DNA from: Paludibacterium purpuratum
Lineage (GTDB): Bacteria; Pseudomonadota; Gammaproteobacteria; Burkholderiales; Chromobacteriaceae
Length of the DNA: 64,000 bases
Assembly: GCF_004363805.1 (NCBI RefSeq)
Contig: NZ_SNZP01000013.1
Span: 1 to 64,000, forward strand
Direction: 5' to 3'
Of this stretch, positions 52,981 to 63,210 are shown in pieces; position 1 is the first letter of the stretch; every line of letters starts with the position of its first letter. The position numbers were made by a program, and so were the translations under genes. The notes beneath the pieces were generated by a model. The model did no database searches. It worked only from the letters and a program-made list of their open reading frames with translations, and had not been told where the DNA came from.

Positions 52981-53937
52981 TCAGGCTTCTTCGTCCAACT
53001 CTTCCTCGTGCACATTGGCCAACAGTGCGGTCTCTACCTCGCGCCGATGCAGATGCGGGGCGAACAGTTCGATGAAGGTGTAGGCGAAGCCGCGCAGATA
53101 GGCATCGCGGCGGATGCCGATCTTGGTGGTCGATGGCTCGAACAGGTGGCTGGCGTCGATGATGCGCAGGCCGGTATCGCGCGCAGGTTCGAAGGCCATG
53201 TTGGCGATGATGCCGATGCCAAGGCCCAGGCCGACATAAGTCTTGATCACGTCGGTATCGATAGCGGTCAGCACCACCGACGGGTTCAGCCCTTCGTTGG
53301 CGAAAGCCTTGTTGATCTTGGAGCGGCCGGTGAAGGCAAAATCGTAGGTGATGATCGGATAGCGGGCGATGTCCGCCAGCGTGATCGGGCGATCCAGCGC
53401 CAAGAGCGGATGGTCGACCGGCACGACCACGCCTCGGTTCCACTCGTAGCACGGTAGCATCGCCAGCTCCTTGAATAGTGCGATGCCTTCGGTTGCGATG
53501 GCAAGGTCGGCTTCGCCGCTGATGACCATATCGCAGATCTGCGTCGGGCTGCCTTGCTTGATGGATAAACGCACCGCTGGGTAGCGTTGCATGAACGCCG
53601 TGATGGTCGCGGGTAATGCATAACGCGCTTGGGTGTGCGTGGTGGCCACGGTCAGCGAGCCCTCGGCCTCGCGCGAAAACTCGTCGCCGACACGTTTCAG
53701 ATTCTGGGCTTCCCGCAAGATCCGCTCGGAGATCTTCAGCACTTCCTTGCCCGGATCGGAGACGGCGACCACCCGCTTGCCATTGCGAATGAAAATCTGG
53801 ATGCCGAGTTCGTCTTCCAGCAGGCGGATTTGTTTGCTGATGCCCGGTTGCGATGTGTGCAGCTTCTCGGCAGCTTCCGACACGTTCAGACCCTGTTTGG
53901 CCACTTCTACCAAGTAGCGTAACTGCTGCAGCTTCAT
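52981..53937 (-). CDS. cysB: LysR-type regulator CysB
   Basis: 318 residues. The N-terminal winged HTH ('QQLRYLVEVAKQGLNVSEAAEKLHTSQPGISKQIRLLEDELG') with the CysB-type opening MKLQQLRYLVEVA is followed by the ligand domain ('VATTHTQARYALPATITAFMQRYPAVRL', 'ITYDFAFTGRSKINKAF', 'GLGIGIIANMAFEP'), all as in CysB/Cbl. CysB senses O-acetylserine/N-acetylserine and activates sulfate assimilation. It diverges from cysH over a 116-base AT-rich gap, which is the likely place where it binds. Confidence 0.93.
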   Translation of the reverse strand: MKLQQLRYLVEVAKQGLNVSEAAEKLHTSQPGISKQIRLLEDELGIQIFIRNGKRVVAVSDPGKEVLKISERILREAQNLKRVGDEFSREAEGSLTVATTHTQARYALPATITAFMQRYPAVRLSIKQGSPTQICDMVISGEADLAIATEGIALFKELAMLPCYEWNRGVVVPVDHPLLALDRPITLADIARYPIITYDFAFTGRSKINKAFANEGLNPSVVLTAIDTDVIKTYVGLGLGIGIIANMAFEPARDTGLRIIDASHLFEPSTTKIGIRRDAYLRGFAYTFIELFAPHLHRREVETALLANVHEEELDEEA

Positions 53938-54053
53938 GCGGGGGGCACCTTACTTGTTAAAACCAGGAGTAATTAAATACTAACACAATATTCTTTTAGG
54001 TTCGTAGGTCATTTGGGTAGCATGCATCAGTATATAAGGAGTGGAGAGTCCCC
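53938..54053. promoter_or_regulatory. AT-rich divergent cysB-cysH control region
   Basis: The centre (about 53960-54000) is much AT-richer than the flanks (AATTAAATACTAACACAATA), as at CysB-controlled promoters. CysB has no sharp consensus, so binding is only inferred. AAGGAG precedes cysH. Confidence 0.5.
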
Positions 54054-54746
54054 ATGAGTTACGAGCAACGGCTGGCCGCCACGCGGATCCTGCTGCAAGA
54101 GATTCACGCCGAGTTCGGCGCCGTCGTGCTGGCCAACAGCCTGGGTGCCGAGGATATGGTGTTGACCGATCTGATCGCCCGCCAAGCGCTGCCGTTCGGG
54201 ATTTTCTGTCTGGACACCGGGCGCCTGCCGGCTGAAACCTATGATCTACTCGACCGGTTGCCTACGCATTATCCCGGTTTGGCGTTCAAGGTGTATTACC
54301 CCGACGCCGGCGCTCTGGCGGATTGGGTCGGCGCCAATGGCGTCAATGCCTTTTATCGCAGCATCGAACTACGCAAAGCCTGCTGTCATCTGCGTAAGGT
54401 CGAACCGTTGGGCCGTGCGCTTGCCGGCCAACAGGCGTGGCTGACCGGCATGCGCCGGGCACAGTCCAGTACTCGCGGCGATCTGCCGTTACGCGCTTTC
54501 GACGACGACCACGGATTGATGAAGTTCAATCCGCTGGCCGAATGGCTGGAAGCCGATGTCTGGCAATATCTGCGTGAAAACCAGGTGCCGTACAACGCGT
54601 TGCACGATCGGCATTACCCTTCCATCGGCTGTGCGCCCTGTACGCGGGCAATTGCCGTTGGCGAAGATGTGCGCGCCGGCCGCTGGTGGTGGGAAAATCC
54701 GGAAACCAAGGAATGCGGCTTGCATGTGCGCATTCATCAAGGCTGA
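54054..54746 (+). CDS. cysH: Adenylylsulfate (APS) reductase, CysH family
   Basis: 230 residues. The CysH PP-loop fold is seen in 'VVLANSLGAEDMVLTDLI' near 24 and 'IFCLDTGRLPAETYDLLD' near 50. The double cysteine 'RKACCHLRKVEPL' near 106 and the pair 'IGCAPCTRAI' near 190 are the four [4Fe-4S] ligands of the APS-reducing class; the catalytic cysteine is in the tail 'ETKECGLHVRIHQG' (usual ECGLH motif). So the enzyme reduces APS to sulfite directly, without PAPS. First gene of cysH-cysI-DUF934. Confidence 0.93.
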   Translation: MSYEQRLAATRILLQEIHAEFGAVVLANSLGAEDMVLTDLIARQALPFGIFCLDTGRLPAETYDLLDRLPTHYPGLAFKVYYPDAGALADWVGANGVNAFYRSIELRKACCHLRKVEPLGRALAGQQAWLTGMRRAQSSTRGDLPLRAFDDDHGLMKFNPLAEWLEADVWQYLRENQVPYNALHDRHYPSIGCAPCTRAIAVGEDVRAGRWWWENPETKECGLHVRIHQG

Positions 54747-54749
54747 GCT

Positions 54750-56402
54750 ATGTACCAATACAACGAAATCGACCAACGCATTGTCGATGAACGGGTGGCG
54801 CAGTTCCGCGATCAGACCGAACGCTTTCTGACCGGCGGTTTGAGCGAAGACGAGTTCCGCCCGTTACGGCTGATGAATGGGCTGTATATTCAACGCCATG
54901 CGCCGATGCTGCGCGTGGCGATTCCCTACGGCATGCTGGCGGCGCGCCAGTTGCGCAAGCTGGCCGAAATCGCCCGACGCTTCGACCGCGGCTATGGCCA
55001 TTTCACCACCCGGCAGAACATGCAGTTCAACTGGGTTCAACTGCCTCAGGTGCCGGATATTCTGGCGGAATTGGCGACGGTGCAGATGCATGCCATCCAG
55101 ACTTCCGGCAATTGCGTGCGTAACACCACCACCGATGCCTTTGCCGGGGTGGCGGCCGACGAGATCGTCGATCCGCGTCCTTGGTGCGAGATCATCCGTC
55201 AATGGAGTACGCTGCATCCCGAATTTGCCTTTTTGCCGCGTAAATTCAAGATCGCCGTTTCCGGCAGCATCGACGACCGTGCCGCCACCTTGGTGCACGA
55301 TATTGGATTGACGGCCTGTCTGGGGGCGACCGGGGAGGTGGGGTTTCAGGTCGCCATCGGTGGCGGGCTTGGGCGTACACCGATTGTCGGCGACGTCATC
55401 AAACCCTTCCTGCCGGCCCGGCACTTGCTGACCTATCTCGATGCCGTGCTGCGCATCTATAACCGCTTCGGCCGTCGCGACAATAAATACAAGGCGCGTA
55501 TCAAGATCCTGGTCAAGGCCATGACGCCGGAAGGCTTTGCCGCCAAGGTCGAGGACGAATGGTTGCATTTGCAGGACGGCCCGGCGACGTTGAGCGACGA
55601 GCATGTGCGCCATTATGCCGATTTCTTTACCGAGCCCGACTACCCTGCGCCCGATAGTGGCGATTTTGCGGCGCGCCGTGCCGACGACCTGGCGTTCGAC
55701 CGTTGGGTCGAGCGCAATACCCGGCCGCAGCGCCAGACGGGTTTCCGCAGTGTGATCCTGTCGTTGAAGAAAACCGGCGTGCCGCCTGGCGATATCACCG
55801 CCGAACAAATGGAGGCGGTGGCGGATTGGGCCGAACGCTTCGCCTTCGGCGAGGTGCGCATCGCCCACGAGCAGAACCTCATCCTGCCCGACATCTCGGA
55901 ACGTGATCTGCATACCCTGTGGCAACTGGCTCGCGCCCAAGGATTCGCCACACCGAACATCGGCCTGCTGACCGACATCATCTGCTGTCCGGGCGGCGAC
56001 TTCTGCTCGTTGGCCAATGCCAAATCGATTCCGGTGGCAGAAGCCATTCAGCGCCGGTTCGACGATCTGGATTATTTGTACGACCTGGGATCGATCCAGC
56101 TCAACATGTCGGGCTGCATGAATGCCTGTGGTCATCACCATATCGGCAACATCGGCATCCTCGGCGTCGATAAGAACGGCGAGGAGTGGTACCAGATTCT
56201 GTTGGGCGGCAGCCAGGGGAACCAGGCTGCGATCGGCAAGGTGATCGGCCCATCGTTCGCCCGTGAATCGATCCCCGATGTCATTGAAAAAATCTTGCAG
56301 GTTTTCGTCGAGCGCCGCCTGCCGGACGAGGCCTTCCTCGAGGCCGTGCAGCGCCTCGGTGCCGAGCCCTTCAAGGAGCGCGTCTATGCAAAACATCATT
56401 GA
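54750..56402 (+). CDS. cysI: Sulfite reductase hemoprotein (nitrite/sulfite reductase family)
   Basis: 550 residues. It reduces sulfite to sulfide at a sirohaem-[4Fe-4S] centre. Seen: 'DRGYGHFTTRQNMQFNWVQL' near 78, 'TSGNCVRNTTTDAFAGVAADE' near 118, 'KIAVSGS' near 166, and the cluster ligands 'CCPGGDFCSLA' near 413 and 'GCMNACGHHH' near 455. The family covers CysI and ferredoxin-dependent forms; the partner flavoprotein CysJ is not here. It starts 3 bases after cysH and overlaps the next gene by 17 bases. Confidence 0.9.
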   Translation: MYQYNEIDQRIVDERVAQFRDQTERFLTGGLSEDEFRPLRLMNGLYIQRHAPMLRVAIPYGMLAARQLRKLAEIARRFDRGYGHFTTRQNMQFNWVQLPQVPDILAELATVQMHAIQTSGNCVRNTTTDAFAGVAADEIVDPRPWCEIIRQWSTLHPEFAFLPRKFKIAVSGSIDDRAATLVHDIGLTACLGATGEVGFQVAIGGGLGRTPIVGDVIKPFLPARHLLTYLDAVLRIYNRFGRRDNKYKARIKILVKAMTPEGFAAKVEDEWLHLQDGPATLSDEHVRHYADFFTEPDYPAPDSGDFAARRADDLAFDRWVERNTRPQRQTGFRSVILSLKKTGVPPGDITAEQMEAVADWAERFAFGEVRIAHEQNLILPDISERDLHTLWQLARAQGFATPNIGLLTDIICCPGGDFCSLANAKSIPVAEAIQRRFDDLDYLYDLGSIQLNMSGCMNACGHHHIGNIGILGVDKNGEEWYQILLGGSQGNQAAIGKVIGPSFARESIPDVIEKILQVFVERRLPDEAFLEAVQRLGAEPFKERVYAKHH

Positions 56403-56898
56403 CCAGGCGGGCCTGAGAGACGACCGCTGGCAATTGCTGCGCGTCGAGCCCGGCGAGACGTTGCCCGAGATCGCCGAAGACCAAGACGTGATCGTGCCCG
56501 TAACGCATTGGCTGGCCGATCACGCGAGGCTCGGCGCCCGCCAGGGACGGACGGCGGTATGGCTGGCCGCCGATGGCGATCCGGCAGTTTTACAGTCCAC
56601 GTTTAATCTGTTGCCGTTGATTGCTATTGACTTTCCCAGTTTTACCGATGGGCGAGGCTATAGCAGCGCCAGATTGTTGCGTGAACGATACAGCTATGCG
56701 GGTGAGCTGCGGGCCATCGGAGATGTCTGGCATGACCATTTGCAAGCCCTTTGGCTGGTGGGCTTCGATAGCTTCGAAATCAAATCTGGCAAGCCTTTGC
56801 CACAGGACATACAGGCCGCGCGCCCTTTCAGCGAGCACTACCAGGCTAGCTTCCGCCAGCCGTGGCCACTGTTTCGTAGATGCATCAATCACGGTTGA
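56386..56898 (+). CDS. DUF934 protein of the sulfate-assimilation operon
   Basis: 170 residues. 'VIVPVTHWLADHARLGARQGRTAVWLAADGDPAVL' near 40 and 'LPLIAIDFPSFTDGRGYSSARLLRERYSYAGELRAIGDVWHDHLQAL' near 80-130 fit DUF934. The family is regularly found behind cysI in alpha- and betaproteobacteria and is assumed to help sulfite reduction, but its role is not known. The ATG at 56386 follows AAGGAG and overlaps cysI by 17 bases, so it is coupled. Confidence 0.9.
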   Translation: MQNIIDQAGLRDDRWQLLRVEPGETLPEIAEDQDVIVPVTHWLADHARLGARQGRTAVWLAADGDPAVLQSTFNLLPLIAIDFPSFTDGRGYSSARLLRERYSYAGELRAIGDVWHDHLQALWLVGFDSFEIKSGKPLPQDIQAARPFSEHYQASFRQPWPLFRRCINHG

Positions 56899-56911
56899 TG
56901 TGTTGTAAATT

Positions 56912-56920
56912 TGTTACAAT
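56912..56920 (+). promoter_or_regulatory. Extended -10 promoter upstream of the OmpA-like gene
   Basis: TGTTACAAT matches the TGN-TATAAT extended -10 with one mismatch; no well-spaced -35. It could be a second, upstream promoter for the gene at 57141. Confidence 0.4.
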
Positions 56921-56991
56921 ACTTGTGCGGTAGGTGGATACAAAGTAGGTTCTTTAGCAACAGCTTGGTTCCTTTTGCCTCAGCTGTGCTG

Positions 56992-57020
56992 TTGACATGG
57001 GGTAGCCTGATTCCTATAGT
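56992..57020 (+). promoter_or_regulatory. Sigma-70 promoter of the OmpA-like gene
   Basis: A perfect TTGACA (56992-56997), 17-base spacer and TATAGT (57015-57020), only one base from consensus in the -10. Start near 57027, giving a leader of about 114 bases. Confidence 0.85.
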
Positions 57021-57140
57021 GCCGGTTAACTGCATAAACACAGCCGAGGGCAAGAATCTGTTGTTTGCAGCCAAGCTTTACCTTGTGGGCACTTGTACCT
57101 CACACATGGGCCTGTAATCAGATAAGAAAGAGGGAAAAAC

Positions 57141-57788
57141 ATGACTAAACAGCTGAAACTGAGTGCGCTGGTCGCTGCTCTGCTGGTTTCCGCAAGCGCC
57201 TTCGCGGTCAAGCCGGGCTACACCGTTGACCAGTCGACCGACGCCGTTACCCGCAACAGCTACAACGAATGCTGGCACACCACCTACTTCGACAAGGCTA
57301 CCGAAGGCCTGGTCGAATGTGGCGACAAGGCTGCGGCAGCTCCGGTAGCCAGCGCTCCGGTCGCTCCGACCGTGATGCATGAAAAAGTGACCCTGTCCGC
57401 CAAGGTGCTGTTCGCCTTCGACAAGGCTGTCCTGCGTCCGGAAGCCAAGGATGTTCTGGATCCGCTGGTAGCCAAGCTGAAGGGTGCTGACCTGAAGGGT
57501 GTTGCCGTGAATGGTTACACCGACTTCCTGGGCTCGGAAAAGTACAACCTGACCCTGTCGCAGAAGCGTGCTGACGCCGTCAAGGATTACTTCGTCGCCG
57601 GCGGCGTGCCGTCCGACAAGGTTGTTGCCGTAGGCCAAGGTCCGGCTAACGCCACCATGACCGACGAGTGCTCGACCAAGTTCAAGTACAAGAAGGGCCG
57701 TCGTGCTTCTCCGGCTCTGAAGGCCTGCCTGGAAGCTGATCGTCGCGTCGAACTGATGATCGACACCGTTCAGACCACGACCAAGTAA
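57141..57788 (+). CDS. OmpA-family (RmpM/class 4-like) peptidoglycan-binding protein
   Basis: 215 residues. A signal peptide (to about ASAFA) leads to 'AVTRNSYNECWHTTYFDKATEGLVECGDKA', which closely resembles the neisserial RmpM N-terminus, then an Ala/Pro linker and an OmpA C-terminal domain ('LSAKVLFAFDKAVLRPEAKDVLDPLVAKL' near 85, 'GYTDFLGSEKYNLTLSQKRADAV' near 125). A cysteine-bounded insert (57672-57731) before the last strand is also like RmpM. It should bind peptidoglycan from the periplasm and hold the outer membrane; it has no beta-barrel. A near-consensus promoter and terminator indicate strong single-gene expression. Confidence 0.92.
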   Translation: MTKQLKLSALVAALLVSASAFAVKPGYTVDQSTDAVTRNSYNECWHTTYFDKATEGLVECGDKAAAAPVASAPVAPTVMHEKVTLSAKVLFAFDKAVLRPEAKDVLDPLVAKLKGADLKGVAVNGYTDFLGSEKYNLTLSQKRADAVKDYFVAGGVPSDKVVAVGQGPANATMTDECSTKFKYKKGRRASPALKACLEADRRVELMIDTVQTTTK

Positions 57789-57807
57789 ACGGTTCCGCCG
57801 TTCACCG

Positions 57808-57847
57808 AACCGCCTGTCACATTAGTGGCCGGCGGTTTTTGTTTTTT
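57808..57847 (+). terminator. Terminator after the OmpA-like gene
   Basis: AACCGCC/GGCGGTT (57808-57814 with 57831-57837) plus an inner paired part and loop ATTA, followed by a long T-rich tract. Confidence 0.88.
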
Positions 57848-57937
57848 TGTTGGGCCTCATGTTGCCGAGGCCGGCTGGACGCTCGCGAGCCAAGGCGGCT
57901 ACAATCGGACGTTTAAGTATGCAACTAGAGCCCGCTC

Positions 57938-58873
57938 ATGCAGGTATTTTTTGGAAATCCGCGCCGCTTCGCTTTGTCCCCCTGTGCATTGACCATCGGT
58001 AACTTCGACGGCGTGCATCGCGGCCATCAAAAAATGCTGCAGCGTTTGCGGAGCGAAGCGGATTCGAGGCAATTGCCCGCCGCGTTGTTAACGTTCGAGC
58101 CGCATCCGCGCGAATTTTTCGCCCGTGGGGAACCGACGGCCCGTCTCGCCACGCTACGCGATAAGCTGGTGTTTCTACGGCAGTCAGGCCTTGTCGATTA
58201 TGTCTTCGTGTATCGCTTCAATCACGGCTTTTCGCGCATGCCGGCGCAGGATTTCGTGCAGCATGTGCTGGGCGACGCGCTGCAAGCGCGCTACTTATTG
58301 ATCGGCGACGACTTCCAGTTCGGCGCCGATCGCCGCGGCGATTTCGCCATGCTCTCCCGAGCGGACGGGGTGGTGACCGAAGCGATGCCGCCGGTACTGG
58401 TGGAAGGGGAGCGGGCGTCCAGTTCGTTGGTGCGCAACCGCCTGGCCGCGGGCGACCTTCGGAGCGCCGCGACCTTGCTGGGTCGGCCATACCAACTGTC
58501 CGGCCGGGTGATCCACGGCAAAAAGTTGGGGCGAACCCTGGGTTTCCCCACCGCCAACGTCCACTTGCCGCACCGCAAGCCGGCGCTCGACGGCGTATTT
58601 GTGGTCGAGGTCGAGACCGAAGCGGGTTGTTTCGGCGGCATGGCGAGCTTGGGACGCAATCCGACGGTGAGTAGTACCCAGGACTATAAGTTGGAAGTGC
58701 ACCTGTTTGATTTCGCCGGCGACCTGTACGGTCGCCGCATCGTGGTACGTTTTCTAAAAAAACTGCGCGACGAAGCGCGTTATGATGACCTTTCCGCACT
58801 GGTGGCCCAGATCGAACTCGACGCCATCAATGCCAAAACCTATTTGACCAGTTTGCAACGAGAGCAGGCATGA
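57938..58873 (+). CDS. ribF: Bifunctional riboflavin kinase/FAD synthetase
   Basis: 311 residues. N-terminal adenylyltransferase domain with '[17 protein letters not shown]' near 22 and '[18 protein letters not shown]' near 88; C-terminal kinase domain with '[22 protein letters not shown]' near 188 and '[26 protein letters not shown]' near 250. It makes FMN then FAD. It overlaps ileS by four bases (ATGA), the usual ribF-ileS-lspA-ispH order. Confidence 0.96.
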   Translation: MQVFFGNPRRFALSPCALTIGNFDGVHRGHQKMLQRLRSEADSRQLPAALLTFEPHPREFFARGEPTARLATLRDKLVFLRQSGLVDYVFVYRFNHGFSRMPAQDFVQHVLGDALQARYLLIGDDFQFGADRRGDFAMLSRADGVVTEAMPPVLVEGERASSSLVRNRLAAGDLRSAATLLGRPYQLSGRVIHGKKLGRTLGFPTANVHLPHRKPALDGVFVVEVETEAGCFGGMASLGRNPTVSSTQDYKLEVHLFDFAGDLYGRRIVVRFLKKLRDEARYDDLSALVAQIELDAINAKTYLTSLQREQA

Positions 58874-61653
58874 GCATCGACTACCGTAAGACCGTCAATC
58901 TACTCGACACCCCGTTCGCCATGCGCGGCGACCTCGCCCGCCGCGAGCCGGCCTGGGTCAAGCGCTGGCAAGAGCAGAAGCGCTATGAAAAGCTGCGGCA
59001 ACTGACCGCCGGCCGACCGAAATTCATCCTGCATGACGGCCCGCCCTATGCCAACAACGACATTCACCTGGGGCACGCGGTCAACAAGGTGCTCAAGGAT
59101 TTGATCATCCGTTCGAAAACCCTGGCCGGTTTCGACGCGCCGTATGTGCCTGGCTGGGACTGCCATGGCCTGCCGATCGAGCTGATGGTGGAAAAGCTGC
59201 ACGGCAAGGCGATTCCCGCCGCCAAATTCCGCGAGCTATGCCGCGAATATGCCAAGGAACAGGTGGCGCGCCAAAAGAAGGGCTTTATCCGCCTGGGCAT
59301 TCTCGGCGACTGGGACAACCCCTATTTGACGATGGACTTCAAGACCGAAGCCGACATCGTGCGCACGCTGGGCAAGATTCATGACAACGGCTTCCTCAAC
59401 AAGGGCGAAAAGCCGGTGCACTGGTGCATCGAGTGCGGCTCGTCGCTTGCCGAGGCCGAAGTCGAGTACGAGGACAAGGTTTCGCCGGCGGTGGACGTCG
59501 GCTTCAAGGTGGTCGATACCGCGCGCCTGGCCGAGATCTTCGGCCTCGCGGCGCCCGTGCATGGCGCCATGGCGGTTATCTGGACCACCACCCCGTGGAC
59601 GCTGCCGGCCAACCAGGCGGTGTCGGTCAACCCGGGCCTGACCTATCAATTGCTGGAGACGGCCAAGGGCGTGCTGATTTTGGCCAAGGAACTGGCGGAA
59701 GCGACGCTCGCGCGCTATGGCATCGAGGCCGGCCGCGTGCTGGGCGAAGCACAGGGCGCCGCACTCGATCTTTTGGCGCTCTCGCATCCGTTCTACGACC
59801 GCCAAGTGCCGATCATCTGCGGCAACCACGTCACGACCGAAGCAGGTACCGGCCTGGTGCACACTGCGCCGGCGCATGGTCTGGACGACTATCTGGTCGG
59901 GCAGGCGTACCAACTGGGTATCAACAACCCGGTGGCCGACGACGGCCGCTATAAGTCGAACACCGAACTGTTTGCCGGCTTGCTGGTATGGGATGCCAAT
60001 CCCAAGATCATCGAAGTGTTGGTCGAGCGCGGGGCGCTGATCCACCAGACCAAGCTGTCGCACAGCTATCCGCATTGCTGGCGCCATAAGACGCCGATCA
60101 TCTTCCGCGCCACGCCGCAATGGTTCATCAGCATGGATCGTGCCGGCCACGGCGGCGAGACGCTGCGCGCCATCAGCCAGCGCGCCGTCGACGCCACCGA
60201 GTTCTTCCCGTCCTGGGGACGTGCCCGCCTGGAGGCGATGATCAAGAACAGCCCGGACTGGTGCGTATCGCGCCAGCGTAACTGGGGCGTGCCGATGACC
60301 TTCTTCGTGCACAAGGAAAGCGGCGAGCTGCACCCGCGTTCGGCGCAGCTTCTGGAAGAAGTGGCGCTGCGCATCGAGCAGCAGGGCATCGAAGCCTGGT
60401 TCAGCCTGGAGGCCGGCGAGCTGTTGGGTGCGGAGGCCGAGCAGTACAAGAAACTGTCCGATACGCTGGACGTGTGGTTCGACTCCGGTTCGACCCACTT
60501 CGCCGTGCTCAAGCAGCGTGCGGAACTGGCCTGGCCGGCCGATCTCTATCTGGAAGGGTCCGATCAGCATCGCGGCTGGTTCCAGTCCTCGCTCAAGACC
60601 GGTTGCGCCACCATCGGCCGCGCGCCGTACAAGCAGTTGCTGACACACGGTTTCACCGTGGACGACAAGGGCTACAAGATGTCCAAGTCGCGCGGCAACG
60701 GCATTGCGCCTGAAGAGATTTGCGGCAGCCTGGGCGCCGATATCCTGCGACTGTGGATCGCCAGCGCCGATTATTCCGGCGATATGGCCCTGTCGCAAGA
60801 GATTCTCAAGCGCACCACGGAGAGCTATCGTCGACTGCGCAATACGCTGCGTTTCCTGCTGGCCAACCTGTCGGACTTCGATCCGATCGATCACGCCGTG
60901 CCGTTCGAGCGCATGTTGGAAATCGACCGCTATGCGCTTACGCAAGCCAAGGCGCTGCAGGAGAAAGTGGCCGGGGAGCATTACGCCCGTTATGCCTTCC
61001 ACCACGCCATGCAGGAAATCGTCGTCTACTGCGCGGAGGATCTGGGCGCCTTCTATCTCGATATCCTCAAGGATCGTCTGTACACCACGAGCGCCAATTC
61101 GCCGGCGCGTCGTTCGGCTCAGACCGCGCTCTACCACATCACCCGTTCGCTGCTGTTGCTGCTGTCGCCGGTGCTGTGCTTTACCGCCGACGAGGCCTGG
61201 GAAGTGTTTACCGGCAGCGAGGAGGAGTCGACGCTGTTCCATACCTGGCACGAGTTCCCGCTGCCCGACGCCGAGGTCGAGGCCGAACTGTCGGCCAAGT
61301 GGCAAGCTATCCGTGCGCTGCGCGCCGAGGTGAATCGCGAGATCGAAGTGCTGCGTGCCGGCGAACAGCTGGGCTCTTCGCTGCAGGCCGAAGTCGATAT
61401 CGAGGCCGACGCGGCGCTGTTCCCGTTGTTGGCAAGCTTGGGCGACGATCTGAAATACGTGCTGATCGTCTCGCGCGTCGGTATCGCCCAGGGCAATGCC
61501 ACGCGCATCCGCGTCACGCCGTCGAGCCACGGTAAGTGCGAGCGCTGCTGGCATTACCGCGCCGACGTCGGTCGCCACGCCGCGCATCCGACCCTCTGCG
61601 ACCGCTGCGTGGGCAGTCTGGACGGCCATGGCGAGGGGCGGCAGCATGCATGA
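58870..61653 (+). CDS. ileS: Isoleucyl-tRNA synthetase
   Basis: 927 residues, a bacterial-type IleRS. The HIGH-type motif is HLGH in '[17 protein letters not shown]' near 58, the KMSKS motif is '[13 protein letters not shown]' near 601, and a C-terminal zinc site has two cysteine pairs in 'CERCWHYR' near 890 and 'CDRCVG' near 910. The editing domain lies between (about 190-400, '[14 protein letters not shown]'). It starts over the ribF stop and overlaps lspA by 8 bases. Confidence 0.97.
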   Translation: MSIDYRKTVNLLDTPFAMRGDLARREPAWVKRWQEQKRYEKLRQLTAGRPKFILHDGPPYANNDIHLGHAVNKVLKDLIIRSKTLAGFDAPYVPGWDCHGLPIELMVEKLHGKAIPAAKFRELCREYAKEQVARQKKGFIRLGILGDWDNPYLTMDFKTEADIVRTLGKIHDNGFLNKGEKPVHWCIECGSSLAEAEVEYEDKVSPAVDVGFKVVDTARLAEIFGLAAPVHGAMAVIWTTTPWTLPANQAVSVNPGLTYQLLETAKGVLILAKELAEATLARYGIEAGRVLGEAQGAALDLLALSHPFYDRQVPIICGNHVTTEAGTGLVHTAPAHGLDDYLVGQAYQLGINNPVADDGRYKSNTELFAGLLVWDANPKIIEVLVERGALIHQTKLSHSYPHCWRHKTPIIFRATPQWFISMDRAGHGGETLRAISQRAVDATEFFPSWGRARLEAMIKNSPDWCVSRQRNWGVPMTFFVHKESGELHPRSAQLLEEVALRIEQQGIEAWFSLEAGELLGAEAEQYKKLSDTLDVWFDSGSTHFAVLKQRAELAWPADLYLEGSDQHRGWFQSSLKTGCATIGRAPYKQLLTHGFTVDDKGYKMSKSRGNGIAPEEICGSLGADILRLWIASADYSGDMALSQEILKRTTESYRRLRNTLRFLLANLSDFDPIDHAVPFERMLEIDRYALTQAKALQEKVAGEHYARYAFHHAMQEIVVYCAEDLGAFYLDILKDRLYTTSANSPARRSAQTALYHITRSLLLLLSPVLCFTADEAWEVFTGSEEESTLFHTWHEFPLPDAEVEAELSAKWQAIRALRAEVNREIEVLRAGEQLGSSLQAEVDIEADAALFPLLASLGDDLKYVLIVSRVGIAQGNATRIRVTPSSHGKCERCWHYRADVGRHAAHPTLCDRCVGSLDGHGEGRQHA

Positions 61654-62122
61654 TGTCCGTCGTTGGCCGTGGTTCGGCATCGCGTTGCTGATTATCGTGT
61701 CCGACCAGTTGGCCAAGTTGTATTTCAACGGCACGTACCAGTATGGCGAAACCCGCGCGGTGATCCCTGGGCTGTTCAACTTCACCTTGATCTACAACCC
61801 CGGTGCCGCCTTCAGCTTTCTGGCCGATGCCGGCGGTTGGCAGAAGCATGTTTTCACCGTGCTGGCCTTCGCGGTATCGGGCTGGCTCGGCTGGAATATC
61901 CTGCGCGGGCACTTCTCTTGTCTGATGCGCTGGGCAGCCGCCCTGATCATGGGCGGTGCGCTCGGCAACGTGATCGATCGCATGGCCTATGGCCACGTCG
62001 TCGATTTCATTCAGGTCTACTACCATGACTGGTACTATCCGGCCTTCAATCTGGCCGATTCCGCCATTTGTATCGGCGCGGCACTGATGGTGCTCGACAG
62101 TCTGAGAAAGCCGAATCGATGA
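61646..62122 (+). CDS. lspA: Lipoprotein signal peptidase
   Basis: 158 residues, four membrane helices. The catalytic aspartates are in 'GNVIDRM' near 110 and '[11 protein letters not shown]' near 135; '[11 protein letters not shown]' near 51 is conserved. It cleaves prolipoproteins at the lipobox cysteine; several lipoproteins here (bamC, 47728) are its substrates. The ATG at 61646 follows GAGGGG and overlaps ileS by 8 bases; an in-frame ATG at 61628 is less likely. Confidence 0.95.
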   Translation: MHDVRRWPWFGIALLIIVSDQLAKLYFNGTYQYGETRAVIPGLFNFTLIYNPGAAFSFLADAGGWQKHVFTVLAFAVSGWLGWNILRGHFSCLMRWAAALIMGGALGNVIDRMAYGHVVDFIQVYYHDWYYPAFNLADSAICIGAALMVLDSLRKPNR

Positions 62123-63057
62123 ATAAGACCATCATGCTGGCCAACCCGCGCGGCTTCTGCGCCGGGGTCGATCGGGCCATCGCCATCGTCGAGCGCGCCA
62201 TCGAACTGTACGGCGCGCCGATTTACGTGCGTCACGAAGTGGTGCACAACCGCTTCGTGGTCGAGCAACTGCGCGACAAGGGCGCTATCTTCATCGAGGA
62301 TCTGGCCGACGTGCCGACGGGCTCGATCCTGATCTACTCCGCCCACGGTGTGCCGCAATCGGTGCGGCAGCAAGCCGAGGCGCGCGGTCTGCAGGTTTAC
62401 GACGCCACCTGTCCGCTGGTGACCAAGGTGCATGTCGAGGTCAAGCGCATGCACAAGGCCGGCATGGAAATCATCATGATCGGCCATGCCGGGCACCCGG
62501 AAGTGGAGGGCACCATGGGCCAGGTGCCGGATCGCATGTACCTGGTGGAAAGCATCGCGGATGTCGAGCGTCTCGAGGTCGTGCATGCCGATGCGCTGGC
62601 CTTCGTGTCGCAGACCACCTTGTCGGTCGACGAAACGCGCGACATCATCGCCGCCTTGCAGGCGCGTTTCCCAGCGATTGCCAGTCCGAAAAAGGACGAT
62701 ATCTGCTACGCCACGCAAAACCGCCAGGATGCGGTCAAGACGCTGGCCGATGCTTGCGACCTGGTGATCGTGGTCGGTTCGCCCAACAGCTCCAACTCCA
62801 ATCGTCTGCGCGAAGTCGCGGCGCTCAAAGGCGTGACGGCGTACATGGTCGACAATGCCACCCAGCTTGAGGCGTCCTGGTTCGACGGCCCGACACGCAT
62901 CGGCGTCACGGCCGGCGCATCGGCGCCGGAGGTGCTAGTGCAGGCGGTCATCGAGCGCATCCGCCAACTGGGCGTGGGCGAGGTCACCGAACTGCCGGGC
63001 GTCGAGGAGCACACCACCTTCGCCTTGCCGCCGGGGTTGCGCGCGGAAAAAGCCTGA
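62119..63057 (+). CDS. ispH: 4-hydroxy-3-methylbut-2-enyl diphosphate reductase
   Basis: 312 residues. Last step of the non-mevalonate isoprenoid pathway. The three cysteines that hold the iron-sulfur cluster are in '[14 protein letters not shown]' near 14, '[14 protein letters not shown]' near 98 and '[11 protein letters not shown]' near 197; '[13 protein letters not shown]' near 225 and '[11 protein letters not shown]' near 266 line the substrate site. It overlaps lspA by four bases (ATGA). Confidence 0.97.
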   Translation: MNKTIMLANPRGFCAGVDRAIAIVERAIELYGAPIYVRHEVVHNRFVVEQLRDKGAIFIEDLADVPTGSILIYSAHGVPQSVRQQAEARGLQVYDATCPLVTKVHVEVKRMHKAGMEIIMIGHAGHPEVEGTMGQVPDRMYLVESIADVERLEVVHADALAFVSQTTLSVDETRDIIAALQARFPAIASPKKDDICYATQNRQDAVKTLADACDLVIVVGSPNSSNSNRLREVAALKGVTAYMVDNATQLEASWFDGPTRIGVTAGASAPEVLVQAVIERIRQLGVGEVTELPGVEEHTTFALPPGLRAEKA

Positions 63058-63210
63058 ACGATCCATCTCCTGTGAGTGTTAAGCCCGGCTGTCATGCCGG
63101 GCTTTGTCGTCTATGTGTTGTCTATTTCATAAGCTGAAGGCATGATGGTGCCCCCATCACTTGTTGAACTCTTCTCCCGGCAACGGGTTCGGAGCAAGCG
63201 GAAGACTGTC

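Noticed and set aside
54864-56399. 511-codon minus-strand frame opposite cysI
   Set aside because: Antisense shadow; cysI has its motifs in order, this frame has none.
59236-61785. 849-codon open frame on the minus strand opposite ileS
   Set aside because: It is a mirror of a GC-rich highly biased gene on the other strand. The product has no recognisable domain, and ileS is certain.
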